A stretch of DNA of 64,000 bases from Firmicutes bacterium HGW-Firmicutes-16 (GCA_002841545.1 PGZZ01000009.1:62001-126000), one strand, 5' to 3'. Shown: positions 15,961 to 24,308, counted from the stretch's first letter. Made by a program: numbers and translations. Notes: generated by a model from the letters alone, not told the origin.

Positions 15961-16803
15961 TTAGAATTCCTCGTAGGTATTGGGATCCTGATTATTTGTT
16001 CTGCCGTCTTCGCGCGTCAAAGCGCATAGAGCGGACATTTCGGCTCCCGTGAGGGAAAAATCAAAGACCTCAAAATTCTCGCGCAGGCGAGCGGGAGAAG
16101 AAGATTTGGGAATCGGAATCGTTCTGAGCTGTATGTGCCAGCGAAGAATGACCTGAGATATGGTTTTACCGTGGGCTTTTGCAATTTCCGCTATCACGGG
16201 CTCCTGAAGGACGTTGTTCGCGCGTCCCAGCGGACTCCAGGATTCAATTACAATACCGTGCTCCGCGTTCCAAGAGCGCAGCTCCTGTTGATTATAGTAC
16301 GGCTGCAGCTCGATTTGATTAACGCTCGGCAGAACTCCCGTTTCTTTCGCAAGTCGTTCGATATGATGAGGCAGGAAGTTGCACACGCCGATGGAGCGGA
16401 TGAGCCCGCGCTTTTTTGCTTCTATCATAGCCTGCCAGGCCTCAACATAGAGATCCGTTATCGGATTCGGCCAGTGGATGAGGTACAGGTCGTAATAATC
16501 AAGTCCAGCCCGGAAAAGCGATTCTTCAACTGTATAAAGAGCCTCGCTGTACTTGTGATGTCGGCCGGGTAGCTTGGAGGTTATAAGAAGCTCGCTTCTT
16601 GGTATCGAGCACTCTTTTACGGCTGCGCCAACAGCGCCCTCATTTTCGTAGTTGAATGCGGAATCAATCAGACGGTAACCGATGCTGACTGCAGTTTTGA
16701 TGGATTCAACGCCTTCGCGTCCGTTCAGCCTGTAGGTTCCGAGCCCTATCGCGGGCAGTTTTAGACCGTCGTTCAGTACATATTCGGAAATAGTATCATT
16801 CAT
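15961..16803 (-). CDS. aldo/keto reductase
   Basis: A 280-residue NADPH-dependent aldo/keto reductase of the AKR5-like bacterial group. The catalytic tetrad is visible: Asp in RLIDSAFNYENE, Tyr in the same block, Lys in LITSKLPG and His in LYLIHWPNP. The C-terminal NADPH phosphate-binding motif IPIPKSSSPARLREN is present. I start at the ATG at 16803, which has GGAGG 8 bases upstream; the longer frame to 16848 lacks this. It stands alone between a terminator and the divergent kinase gene. The substrate (small aldehydes or keto compounds) is not defined. Confidence 0.93.
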   Translation of the reverse strand: MNDTISEYVLNDGLKLPAIGLGTYRLNGREGVESIKTAVSIGYRLIDSAFNYENEGAVGAAVKECSIPRSELLITSKLPGRHHKYSEALYTVEESLFRAGLDYYDLYLIHWPNPITDLYVEAWQAMIEAKKRGLIRSIGVCNFLPHHIERLAKETGVLPSVNQIELQPYYNQQELRSWNAEHGIVIESWSPLGRANNVLQEPVIAEIAKAHGKTISQVILRWHIQLRTIPIPKSSSPARLRENFEVFDFSLTGAEMSALCALTREDGRTNNQDPNTYEEF

Positions 16804-16938
16804 AGCAAGCACCTCCAGAAAATTATCAGTTGTTGAGCGCAGGCACAAAATTAAGCCTTCACATTCTTATTAAAAGTATAGTACAAACTGCACGAATATT
16901 CAAGGAGTTCGAATCAGAGACGTACCTATAAACTTGAC

Positions 16939-16967
16939 TTGATATTCCATTAATTATGATTTAAACT
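16939..16967 (+). promoter_or_regulatory. possible promoter of the two-component operon
   Basis: TTGATA (16939-16944) and TAAACT (16962-16967) have a 17-base spacer, about 60 bases before the kinase start codon. Confidence 0.45.
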
Positions 16968-17028
16968 CTATTCAGTGAAGAAACACACGAAATGCGAAAA
17001 GCTAATTAGGGAAGGAGTCCAAGACCTT

Positions 17029-18609
17029 ATGAGAAAACCGAGTATTGACTTTTGGGTTAATAAGCAGGAACATTTGAAAAAAGCGACTGTAATGGCTAGT
17101 AACATCATTAAGCTCATAGGTGTGTTGGCTCTTTGTACGCTTATTTCGATGCTGTTTCGGCAGATGGGCGCACATGAAACTAACATTGTATTAGTTTACC
17201 TGCTCGGGATACTGCTATACTCATATATGACGGGCGGCTATCAGTACAGCCTTGTCGCGTCTCTTTTTGGAGTGCTTTGCTATAACTTCTTTTTCACTGT
17301 GCCGTATTATACACTTCAGGCATATAGGCCGGATTACCCGATTACTTTTTTAATTATGTTTCTAGTCGGAGCATTTACCAGTATGCTGACGATTCGTATC
17401 AAGAGAGAAACCCTTTTGGCAGAAGAGCGAGAAGCTCGAATCAAGGCTCTGTACCAAATCGGAAGACGGCTGCTCGGCGTGAAAAGCAGCGCAAATCTTA
17501 CCGAGGTTTCGGCGGAGGAGCTCGCCGCTCAGTTTTCGGCGGATGTCATGGTGCAGTTTTATGATACTGCTGGTAATAATCGCAACAGATTCGTTAAAGG
17601 GAAGGATGTTTTCATAGATGATAAAGAGAAAATTGTCATCTATGAGGTATATCAATCCGGCAATCCTTGCGGAAGGGGAACGAAGCTTTTTTTCGATGCA
17701 AGGGCATACTATCTGCCCATTATTAATCAAAACGGAATAGTCGGCATAATAGGAATAGCGCTCCCTCAGCCTCAAGTCTTATCAAGCGTTCAAATGGAGT
17801 TCCTTGATACGATCTCAACGCAGATTGCTGTCGTGCTAGAACGCGAGATGCTATATCAAAAGCAGGAGGAGACTCAGATACAGATACAGCGAGAGCGCCT
17901 TCGTACAGACATGCTTAGGACAATTTCGCACGACCTTCGAACTCCGCTGACAGGTATTATGGGCTCTGCCAGCACAGCTTTTGATAATTTTGATTCAGTA
18001 AGTGACGACATCAAAAAGAGCTTTCTGAAAAACATATACGACGATGCAAGTTGGCTCAGCGACTTAGTTGAAAATGTATTGAACATGACGCGCTTTGATG
18101 AAGGAAAAATCAAGTTGAACATCGGGCAGGAAGCGGCGGAGGAGATTGTTGCGGAAGCCGTTGGCCACGTACGACGACACGCGGACGGACATAAGCTGAC
18201 AACGATAATCCCTTCGGAAATTATCCTGCTTGAAGCTGACGGCGTTTTGATAACGCAGGTGCTTGTAAATCTTCTCGACAACGCGATAAACTATACACCT
18301 GATGGAAGCGAGATAACAGTTTCAATCGGACGTGTGGAGGAACAGGTTGTTTTTGAGGTGAGCGATGATGGCCCCGGAATTTCAAAGGAGGACCTGCCGC
18401 ATATGTTTGAGCGCTTGTATACTCGGCACAGCAAGGCTTACGGCTCGCGGCGCGGGTTTGGTCTGGGCTTGTCGCTCTGCAAATCCATTATTGAAGCGCA
18501 CGGCGGGACTATAGCAATAAAAAACATAGAGCCTCTCGGCACATCGGTTACAATCAGTATTCCGGCGAAGGAGGATAAAGACAATGCAGCCCCTTATTTT
18601 AGTTGCTGA
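17029..18609 (+). CDS. KdpD-like sensor histidine kinase (without the KdpD/USP input domains)
   Basis: A 526-residue membrane kinase corresponding to the C-terminal half of KdpD. After a short cytoplasmic start come about four transmembrane helices of the DUF4118 type (about residues 28-120). A GAF-like region follows (about 135-275), then HisKA with phospho-acceptor H301 in ISHDLRTPL. The ATPase domain has N box VNLLDNAINYTP, G1 SDDGPGI and G2 GFGLGLSL. Full KdpD has an N-terminal KdpD domain and a USP domain that sense potassium and c-di-AMP; both are absent. The ATG at 17029 has GGAAGGAG upstream; a GTG at 16975 is an alternative. The response regulator overlaps its end, and Trk genes follow, so a role in potassium homeostasis is likely. 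Confidence 0.9.
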   Translation: MRKPSIDFWVNKQEHLKKATVMASNIIKLIGVLALCTLISMLFRQMGAHETNIVLVYLLGILLYSYMTGGYQYSLVASLFGVLCYNFFFTVPYYTLQAYRPDYPITFLIMFLVGAFTSMLTIRIKRETLLAEEREARIKALYQIGRRLLGVKSSANLTEVSAEELAAQFSADVMVQFYDTAGNNRNRFVKGKDVFIDDKEKIVIYEVYQSGNPCGRGTKLFFDARAYYLPIINQNGIVGIIGIALPQPQVLSSVQMEFLDTISTQIAVVLEREMLYQKQEETQIQIQRERLRTDMLRTISHDLRTPLTGIMGSASTAFDNFDSVSDDIKKSFLKNIYDDASWLSDLVENVLNMTRFDEGKIKLNIGQEAAEEIVAEAVGHVRRHADGHKLTTIIPSEIILLEADGVLITQVLVNLLDNAINYTPDGSEITVSIGRVEEQVVFEVSDDGPGISKEDLPHMFERLYTRHSKAYGSRRGFGLGLSLCKSIIEAHGGTIAIKNIEPLGTSVTISIPAKEDKDNAAPYFSC

Positions 18610-19279
18610 CGACGAAAAGACAATACGCAGTTTTCTAAAGGTCTCGCTCGAAACTCAAGGCTACAAGTGCATTGAAGCTGACTGCGGCGCCGCTGCGCTT
18701 ATGCTTGCCGCCTCGCACAATCCCGACATTCTGATTCTCGACCTCGGTCTGCCCGATATGGACGGGGTGGACGTTATAAAAAAGCTGAGGAGTATTTCGC
18801 AGATACCGATTGTCATCGTTTCGGCTCGCGGGAACGACCGCGAAAAGGTCGAGGCTCTGGACGCCGGAGCCGACGATTATTTAACAAAGCCGTTTAGTGT
18901 ATCAGAGTTGCTTGCGCGTATACGTGTTATCATTAGGCACAGATTTACCGAGTCTGCTGCTGGATTACCCGAAACGCGTCTCCATACTGTCGGCGGTTTG
19001 ACGGTCGACGAGGAAAAGCGCAGGGTCTGGCTTGACGGAGAGGAAATACACCTGACTCCAAATGAATATAAGGTGCTGACACTGCTGATGAGACATCAGG
19101 GAAAGGTGCTTACGCACAGATTTGTTATTGAAAATGTCTGGGGTGGTATGACCTTGGACGACACGCAGTCTCTGCGGGTCTGCATGGGAAATCTTAGGCG
19201 TAAGCTTTGCGAGGACCCTACACAGCCCAAATACATCATAACCGAAATTGGAGTCGGTTATCGTCTGGCAGACGAATAG
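18584..19279 (+). CDS. KdpE-like response regulator (OmpR family)
   Basis: A 231-residue response regulator. The receiver domain (1-118) has acidic residues D9/D10, phospho-acceptor D53 (LILDLGLPDMDG) and the conserved Lys in DYLTKPF. The OmpR/PhoB winged helix (about 135-231) has the HLTPNEYKVLTLL and TEIGVGYRLAD signatures of KdpE. The start overlaps the kinase gene by 26 bases, so the two are translationally coupled. It is followed by a terminator, then the Trk genes rather than kdpABC, which are not in the window. Confidence 0.94.
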   Translation: MQPLILVADDEKTIRSFLKVSLETQGYKCIEADCGAAALMLAASHNPDILILDLGLPDMDGVDVIKKLRSISQIPIVIVSARGNDREKVEALDAGADDYLTKPFSVSELLARIRVIIRHRFTESAAGLPETRLHTVGGLTVDEEKRRVWLDGEEIHLTPNEYKVLTLLMRHQGKVLTHRFVIENVWGGMTLDDTQSLRVCMGNLRRKLCEDPTQPKYIITEIGVGYRLADE

Positions 19280-19292
19280 AGAAAATACTGTT

Positions 19293-19321
19293 AAAAGGAA
19301 ACCCTAATGGGGTTTCCTTTT
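19293..19321 (+). terminator. terminator after the two-component genes
   Basis: A 12-bp stem (AAAAGGAAACCC / GGGTTTCCTTTT) ends in a run of T. It separates the regulators from the Trk operon. Confidence 0.88.
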
Positions 19322-19411
19322 TTCATAACAGAAAACTTACACGGGGTTTGAAACCTTCACACCAAAATTATTCGTTTCGAGTTATGATTAATATGCAAGG
19401 AGGCGAATGAA

Positions 19412-19783
19412 ATGAAAAATTCCGTAATTCTAAATGACCAGTTTTCAATATATATCGCTCAGGCGGCGCAATGCCTCCGAAACAATGAATCCGAAAAAGC
19501 ATTCGATATAATAATAAAAGCAATGCAGCTGGAGCCTGATGCTCCACAGCCGCATAATTTGCTCGGCATATTGTATGAACTAAAGGGCGACGGTAACAGA
19601 GCGCGACGTCATTACAGAGCGGCATATTCACTTGATCCAACGTTTAAACCGGCGTGCAAGAATCTTGAACAGATTTGTACCGTGCTCGATGATAAAAAGC
19701 CGCGTGTCTATGATTTCGGCGATCGGCCTGAAGATAGCGGAGCTGCATTTACGGATAACAGTCGGGGTTTTAGACGCGCCTGA
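19412..19783 (+). CDS. small TPR-repeat protein
   Basis: A 123-residue protein with about two tetratricopeptide repeats at residues 10-85: QAAQCLRNNESEKAFDIIIKAMQLEPDAPQPHNLLGILYELKGDGNRARRHY-type helices, where the A/G/Y/A/P pattern of TPRs is plain. The C-terminal 35 residues are acidic and probably disordered. A strong AAGGAGG precedes the ATG. It lies 18 bases before the first RCK gene and is probably the first gene of the Trk operon. TPRs mediate protein contacts; no partner can be named. Confidence 0.82.
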   Translation: MKNSVILNDQFSIYIAQAAQCLRNNESEKAFDIIIKAMQLEPDAPQPHNLLGILYELKGDGNRARRHYRAAYSLDPTFKPACKNLEQICTVLDDKKPRVYDFGDRPEDSGAAFTDNSRGFRRA

Positions 19784-19801
19784 CGTCAAAAGGAGATTAA
19801 T

Positions 19802-20209
19802 ATGTATATCATAATTGTTGGCTGTGGAAGACTGGGCGGCACACTTTCAGAAGAGCTCTCCGATGCGGGGCATAACGTCTCGGTCATCGATAGGGAAGGT
19901 TCAAGGCTCGAAGCACTCGGGAGCGGGTTCAACGGACTCCGTGTCAAGGGTATTGAATATGACAGCAAAGTACTAAAAGAGGCGGGGATTAGTCGAGCGG
20001 ACTATTTAATAGCCGCTACATCTGATGACAATCTAAACATTACGGTATCTCTTGTAGCCAAAGAAACTTTTAAGGTTCGTCGTGTAATTGCAAGAGTCAA
20101 CGAACCCTCAAAAAAGAGCGTGTATGAACTGCTCAATATCCAAACTATCAATCCGACGGAGCTTATATCCTATATCATTAAGAGCAGGATCGAGGGGAAT
20201 TCAAGATGA
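19802..20209 (+). CDS. TrkA-N (RCK) potassium uptake regulator, short form
   Basis: A 135-residue protein consisting only of the Rossmann-type RCK_N domain of TrkA/KtrA. The nucleotide-binding GCGRLG is at residues 8-13, the acidic residue that ends beta-2 is in VSVIDREGSR, and the usual YLIAATSDDNLNITVSLVAKE block follows. The RCK_C ligand-binding domain is missing, unlike the next gene. Such regulatory rings bind NAD(H) or ATP/ADP and gate TrkH/KtrB channels. It overlaps the start of the full-length RCK gene by 4 bases, which suggests the two products act together, perhaps as a hetero-assembly. Confidence 0.92.
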   Translation: MYIIIVGCGRLGGTLSEELSDAGHNVSVIDREGSRLEALGSGFNGLRVKGIEYDSKVLKEAGISRADYLIAATSDDNLNITVSLVAKETFKVRRVIARVNEPSKKSVYELLNIQTINPTELISYIIKSRIEGNSR

Positions 20210-20892
20210 AATCAATTGTTATCGGCGGAGGTAAGATTGGCTCAAACCTTTTAAAAACGCTTAAAGAACGCGGCTATGATGTTACACTGGTCGAAAAAGA
20301 TGAAGAAACCTGCCGCAGAATTGCCGAGGATATTAACACGAGTATCATCTGCGGAGACGGAACAGATATTGATGTGCTAAAGGATGCGGGCATAAATGAC
20401 GCGGATATAATCGCGGCGGTCACGGGGCTGGATGAGGAAAATCTCGTTATTTGCCAGATTGCGAAAAAGGGTTTCAATATCGGCAAATCAATTGCAAGAA
20501 TCAATAACCCCAAAAATATAGAAATGTTCAAGGCCTTGGGCGTTGACCAGACCGTATGCAGTACGGAGGTCATCGCGAACCTCATCGAATATGAGTTTGA
20601 CAGAGATATCTGCAAAATAGTCCAGACCTTTGATCGCGGAACTATGATACTTGTCGAGGTAAGTGTCAACGAGCAAAATCGCTGGCTTCACAGCTTTGTA
20701 AAGGATCTTCTTCTTCCTTCTGAGTGTGTCATTGCCTCCATCCTGCGGGACGGGAAAGTGATATACCCGAGAGGCGACACGCAGATAATGAAAAATGACA
20801 ATATTCACATTGTAACGAACCGTGCAACGCTTTTGGAAATTAAGAAGCTATTGCATAACGGGGGGGCTCAGCATGCGAAACAGAAAAAATGA
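20206..20892 (+). CDS. trkA: TrkA family potassium uptake protein
   Basis: A 228-residue TrkA/KtrA protein with both domains: RCK_N (1-135; GGGKIGSNL, VTLVEKDEETC, ADIIAAVTGLDEENL) and RCK_C (about 145-220). It is the cytoplasmic, nucleotide-binding gating subunit of the TrkH channel encoded just downstream. The start overlaps the stop of the preceding RCK gene (4 bases). Its own 3' end overlaps a 34-codon membrane peptide gene. This tight packing indicates a single operon. Confidence 0.95.
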   Translation: MKSIVIGGGKIGSNLLKTLKERGYDVTLVEKDEETCRRIAEDINTSIICGDGTDIDVLKDAGINDADIIAAVTGLDEENLVICQIAKKGFNIGKSIARINNPKNIEMFKALGVDQTVCSTEVIANLIEYEFDRDICKIVQTFDRGTMILVEVSVNEQNRWLHSFVKDLLLPSECVIASILRDGKVIYPRGDTQIMKNDNIHIVTNRATLLEIKKLLHNGGAQHAKQKK

Positions 20893-20977
20893 GCTTGCGG
20901 GATTAATAACGGAACTGCTTTCCGTGCTATTGTACTGTGGCGCGTTTTTTGCCTTAGTATTCCTTGCTGTAAGGTGA
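20873..20977 (+). CDS. 34-residue single-pass membrane peptide between trkA and trkH
   Basis: A short frame absent from standard gene lists. The ATG at 20873 has GGGGGG 6 bases before it, overlaps the last 20 bases of trkA in another frame and ends 4 bases before the trkH start. The product begins with a basic head (MRNRKNELAG). It continues with a hydrophobic helix (LITELLSVLLYCGAFFALVF) and ends LAVR. That is the layout of small accessory subunits of ion transporters such as KdpF. The spacing, RBS and topology support a real gene; no homology is claimed. It could stabilise TrkH, or it may exist only to couple translation of trkA and trkH. Confidence 0.7.
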   Translation: MRNRKNELAGLITELLSVLLYCGAFFALVFLAVR

Positions 20978-20981
20978 TGGT

Positions 20982-22511
20982 ATGCAGAATATAAAAACTC
21001 GCTATCTAAGCTTCTATATAATCAGTTATTACACAGGATACATAATAGTCGGTACCGCGTTTTTGATGGCGATTCCTCTTATCACCTCGCTGTTAATGGG
21101 CGAGTGGAATCCTGCTCTGGATTTTGTAATTAGCATGTCCGTCGCCCTGATTGTCGGATATCTGATGATGACATTAGGCAGAAGAACTCGTAAAGGCGAA
21201 GTACAGGTAGACTGGAAATACGGCTTTATAATTGCGGCTCTATCGTGGATTGTGCTGATGTTTCTTAGCTCGATTCCCTATCTATTGAGCGGACATTCCA
21301 AGAGCCTCCTTGACGGCTGTTTTGACGTCATGAGCGGGTTCACGACCACGGGACTTGTTTTGACTCAGGATCTTGACCATCTTTCAACCGGACTCAACAT
21401 GTGGCGGCACATACTCACCTTTATCGGCGGGCAGGGCATGGTCGTTCTTGCGCTCAGCTTTCTTGGGAAACATATGGGCGGCGCTTACAAGATGTACTGC
21501 GGAGAAGGAAAGGACATAAAGCTCGTCCCGAACGTGAAGGACACCACGCGTATAATATGGAAAATAAGCATGATTTATCTGCTTGTCGGAACCGTGGCGC
21601 TTTGGATATGTGGCATGTTTATCGGTCTGAAGCCGCTTTCCGCATTATTCCACGGACTAAATATGTTTGAGTCCGCATGGAGTACAGGCGGCTTTGCCCC
21701 AAACACACAGAACATGATGTACTACCACAGCTTTGCATATGAAATAATTACAATGATACTTTTTGTCCTTGGTTCGCTGAACTTCGGGTTGCACTACGCG
21801 GTCTGGCAGGGTAAAAAGAAGGAACTTTTAAAAAATATCGAAATCCAGAGCTTTGTTATAACCTCGTTCGCACTGACGGCTTTTGTGGTGTTGAAGCTTT
21901 CGCAGAGCGGCGTGTATACGGACGCGGTATCGGCTTTCAGGAGAGTGGTCTATAACGTCTTATCAGCTCATACGACCACAGGCTTCGGAAGTGTTTACGC
22001 TCAGCAGTTCGCCCACGAATGGGGAGATTTCGGAATACTAATTATGGTCATAGCAATGCTGATTGGCGGATCTGCCTGCTCAACTGCGGGAGGCTTCAAG
22101 GGCCTTAGAGTTGGAATTGTGTTCAAAGGCATCATTGCGGATATAAAAAAAATACTTTCGCCCGAAAGAAATATCAGAGTGGAGAAATATCACCATGTTA
22201 AGGACTATGTGCTGGAAGATCCTACCGTAAAAGGCGCTGCTCTTATTATCGTGTGTTACATGGTATTGTTCGGGATAACGACTCTGCTTGGGACATTTTA
22301 CGGGTACCCGCTTGCTCAGTCGGCGTTTGAAGCCGCATCTGTTTCGGGAAACGTAGGTCTTTCAATCGGTGTCACGTCGGCATCAATGCCTGCAATGATG
22401 AAGGTTCAGTATATACTTGCAATGTATCTGGGCAGGCTTGAATTCATATCTGTCTTTGCTCTGTTCGGATTTGTGATCGGAGGGGTTAAAAAGCTTTGTG
22501 TAAAACATTAA
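20982..22511 (+). CDS. trkH: TrkH family potassium uptake channel subunit
   Basis: A 509-residue membrane protein of the Trk/Ktr/HKT superfamily. The four pore loops are recognisable: DVMSGFTTTGLVL, a second around FESAWSTGGFAPN, a third around LSAHTTTGFGSVYAQ, and a fourth around ASVSGNVGLSIGVTS. Each carries the filter glycine. About ten to twelve helices are present. The TrkH-specific SACSTAGGFKGLRVGI gate loop is also seen. AAGGTGATGG precedes the ATG. It works with the RCK proteins upstream. Confidence 0.96.
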   Translation: MQNIKTRYLSFYIISYYTGYIIVGTAFLMAIPLITSLLMGEWNPALDFVISMSVALIVGYLMMTLGRRTRKGEVQVDWKYGFIIAALSWIVLMFLSSIPYLLSGHSKSLLDGCFDVMSGFTTTGLVLTQDLDHLSTGLNMWRHILTFIGGQGMVVLALSFLGKHMGGAYKMYCGEGKDIKLVPNVKDTTRIIWKISMIYLLVGTVALWICGMFIGLKPLSALFHGLNMFESAWSTGGFAPNTQNMMYYHSFAYEIITMILFVLGSLNFGLHYAVWQGKKKELLKNIEIQSFVITSFALTAFVVLKLSQSGVYTDAVSAFRRVVYNVLSAHTTTGFGSVYAQQFAHEWGDFGILIMVIAMLIGGSACSTAGGFKGLRVGIVFKGIIADIKKILSPERNIRVEKYHHVKDYVLEDPTVKGAALIIVCYMVLFGITTLLGTFYGYPLAQSAFEAASVSGNVGLSIGVTSASMPAMMKVQYILAMYLGRLEFISVFALFGFVIGGVKKLCVKH

Positions 22512-22996
22512 AACCGATGATGATAGCCGCAGTGATCTCCCTCTGCTTTATCATTTCAGCAAATGCCGAGGAAACGGTTTCGATTAACAGTCTTGTAGAT
22601 GACGCAGAGACATACGACAACCAAAAAGTAACCGTAGAAGGCGAAGCAATCGGCGAAGTACTCGAACGGGGAGACTATGCATGGGTGAACATAAATGACG
22701 GAACAAATGCGATTGGTATTTGGATGAAAACCTCCGACGCGGAAATCATCAAATATTTCGGCGATTACAAGCATGTAGGGGACACCGTTCGTATTACGGG
22801 AGTGTTTTCGAGGAATTGCACTGAGCACGGAGGCGATGTGGATATTCATTCCGTCGCGATTGAAATCGTGAAAACAGGAAGAGCGGTGCAAGACGAGATA
22901 TCCGACGCAAAAATTGTAATCGCAGTCGTTTTGCTCTGCACCGCCGCCCTTATTACGCTGATATATTTGAAAATTACAAAAAACAAAAAGCAGTAG
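22496..22996 (+). CDS. secreted or membrane-anchored OB-fold-like protein
   Basis: A 166-residue protein with a signal peptide (to about residue 24, ISANA), an extracytoplasmic domain of about 110 residues and a C-terminal transmembrane helix (IVIAVVLLCTAALITLIYL) with a basic end. The middle resembles the bacterial OB-fold group (DNQKVTVEGEAIGEV, YAWVNINDGTNAIGIWM, VGDTVRITGVF). These domains are found in periplasmic and cytochrome-maturation proteins. The start is a TTG at 22496 behind GGAGGGG, overlapping trkH by 16 bases. Co-transcription with trkH is likely; the function is unknown. Confidence 0.8.
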   Translation: MCKTLKPMMIAAVISLCFIISANAEETVSINSLVDDAETYDNQKVTVEGEAIGEVLERGDYAWVNINDGTNAIGIWMKTSDAEIIKYFGDYKHVGDTVRITGVFSRNCTEHGGDVDIHSVAIEIVKTGRAVQDEISDAKIVIAVVLLCTAALITLIYLKITKNKKQ

Positions 22997-23050
22997 TACA
23001 AGATTACAAGAGAAAAAATTTAATACGGCCGGAGCAATAAAGAGCTTTTT

Positions 23051-23093
23051 AACCCATGCATAGGGGATGTGACACATCTCCAGCGCATGGGTT
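23051..23093 (+). terminator. terminator after the Trk operon
   Basis: AACCCATGC (23051-23059) pairs with GCATGGGTT (23085-23093), with an inner GGGGATGTG / CACATCTCC stem. The T run after it is short (TTTT). Confidence 0.65.
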
Positions 23094-23115
23094 TTGGCTT
23101 AAACTGGATTCGAAC

Positions 23116-23144
23116 TTGACAAACTAACAGTGTTAGTATAAACT
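23116..23144 (+). promoter_or_regulatory. promoter with a TetR-type operator in the spacer
   Basis: TTGACA (23116-23121) and TAAACT (23139-23144) have a 17-base spacer. The perfect 15-bp palindrome ACTAACAGTGTTAGT (23123-23137) fits entirely between them. It is well placed for autorepression by the TetR gene that begins 32 bases downstream. Confidence 0.75.
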
Positions 23145-23175
23145 TATCACGAAAAGTTGTAATGGAGATGAGAGC

Positions 23176-23781
23176 TTGCCGCACCGTACCTCGAACAAAG
23201 AATTGATCTTTCAGACAGCCGTAAAGCTCTTTGCGCGCGAGGGTTATGAGAATGTCACGATGCGCGAGATTGCGAAGGAAGTCGGCATTAAAGCCGCTTC
23301 GATATATAACCACTTTGCGAGTAAGGAAGACCTGTTAGATTCCATTTTTCAGTATTTTAGAATGATGTTGGAGTCAGACGTATTTTCACCTATACGAAAA
23401 ACTGACTATCTGAAGCTGGATGACTTTATAGATGACAATATGCGCCTGAGCGGCGAGTTGTTTTCGCGCGGAATAATAATGGACATTTCCAGAATAGTGC
23501 TTCGTGAGCAGTTTCGGAATGAAAATATAAGGCAGATGCTTTTGTCTGAGCTAATCCGAAAGCCGCGGGAAATTTATTCGAAGGGCTTTGAAAAGCTGAT
23601 GAATGAGGGAAAAATGAGACGAGCGGACCCGATTCTAACGGCAAAGGAATTTCATGCCTATTATATATACCGATTTTATGAAATTAGCCTTCAGGCCGGA
23701 CTTGATGAGCCGCTTTTCATCGTTGACGAAGACGAGGAGAAAAAACATAAAAAGCAGTTCATAGAACAGTACGGGCTTTAA
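23176..23781 (+). CDS. TetR/AcrR family transcriptional regulator
   Basis: A 201-residue TetR regulator. The helix-turn-helix is at residues 8-52 (AVKLFAREGYENVTMREIAK, then AASIYNHFASKEDLLDSIF). The start is TTG behind GGAGAT. A perfect palindrome in its own promoter spacer suggests autoregulation. It precedes an FMN-binding lipid- or membrane-anchored protein in the same direction with an 85-base gap, which may be its target. The effector is unknown. Confidence 0.92.
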   Translation: MPHRTSNKELIFQTAVKLFAREGYENVTMREIAKEVGIKAASIYNHFASKEDLLDSIFQYFRMMLESDVFSPIRKTDYLKLDDFIDDNMRLSGELFSRGIIMDISRIVLREQFRNENIRQMLLSELIRKPREIYSKGFEKLMNEGKMRRADPILTAKEFHAYYIYRFYEISLQAGLDEPLFIVDEDEEKKHKKQFIEQYGL

Positions 23782-23866
23782 CAAAATTCTAATAAAAAGG
23801 TACGGTAAATCGATAGTATTTACTTAGTAGAAAGATAGAAATTATTAATTTAAGGAGTTGAACAAA

Positions 23867-24253
23867 ATGGGAAAAAAGATTCTGAAGGGCGTCCTGATAG
23901 GACTTCTTGTTTTAGCGCTCATTTTTGGAGGGCTCATGACCTTCGTGTTGCTGGGCAAAGAAAAAGTGATGGGCACCGAGATAGGAACAATAGATCTTTC
24001 AAGTGTTGCGGACGGGGTATACGAAGGCAGCTTCAGTGGATACAGATGGTCGAACGAAGTAAAAGTGAGTGTAAAGGACCATCAAATAATTGAAGTTGAA
24101 GTAATCAAGGCACAGATCTTTGCAAAACCGGAAACGATTAACAAACTAACGGAAGAGGTAATTGGTGCGCAAAGCCTTCAGGTGGATTCTGTGTCGAGCG
24201 CCACGGCAGACAGTAAGGCATTTCTCAAGGCAATTGAAAACGCTCTGAGTTAA
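23867..24253 (+). CDS. membrane-anchored FMN-binding domain protein
   Basis: A 128-residue protein with one N-terminal transmembrane helix (about residues 6-28) and an extracytoplasmic FMN_bind domain (about 45-128). The C-terminal motif DSVSSATADSKAFLKAIENAL matches the FMN-attachment site of RnfG/NqrC-type domains. There, ApbE links FMN to the Thr. I start at the ATG at 23867 with AAGGAG 9 bases before. It may act in extracellular electron transfer or as a redox partner; no ApbE or reductase lies nearby. A hairpin with weak T tract follows. Confidence 0.85.
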   Translation: MGKKILKGVLIGLLVLALIFGGLMTFVLLGKEKVMGTEIGTIDLSSVADGVYEGSFSGYRWSNEVKVSVKDHQIIEVEVIKAQIFAKPETINKLTEEVIGAQSLQVDSVSSATADSKAFLKAIENALS

Positions 24254-24271
24254 TAGCAGTACATAAACACA

Positions 24272-24308
24272 AAAGACGGCAGCCGGATTAACCGGATGCC
24301 GCCTTTCG
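24272..24308 (+). terminator. terminator after the FMN-binding protein gene
   Basis: A GC-rich hairpin (GGCAGCCGG paired with CCGGATGCC around ATTAA) is followed by CTTTCGTTTT. It lies between convergent genes. Confidence 0.65.

Noticed and set aside
19322-19411. Search for a c-di-AMP (ydaO-type) riboswitch before the Trk operon
   Set aside because: The gap is short and AT-rich and shows none of the conserved motifs.
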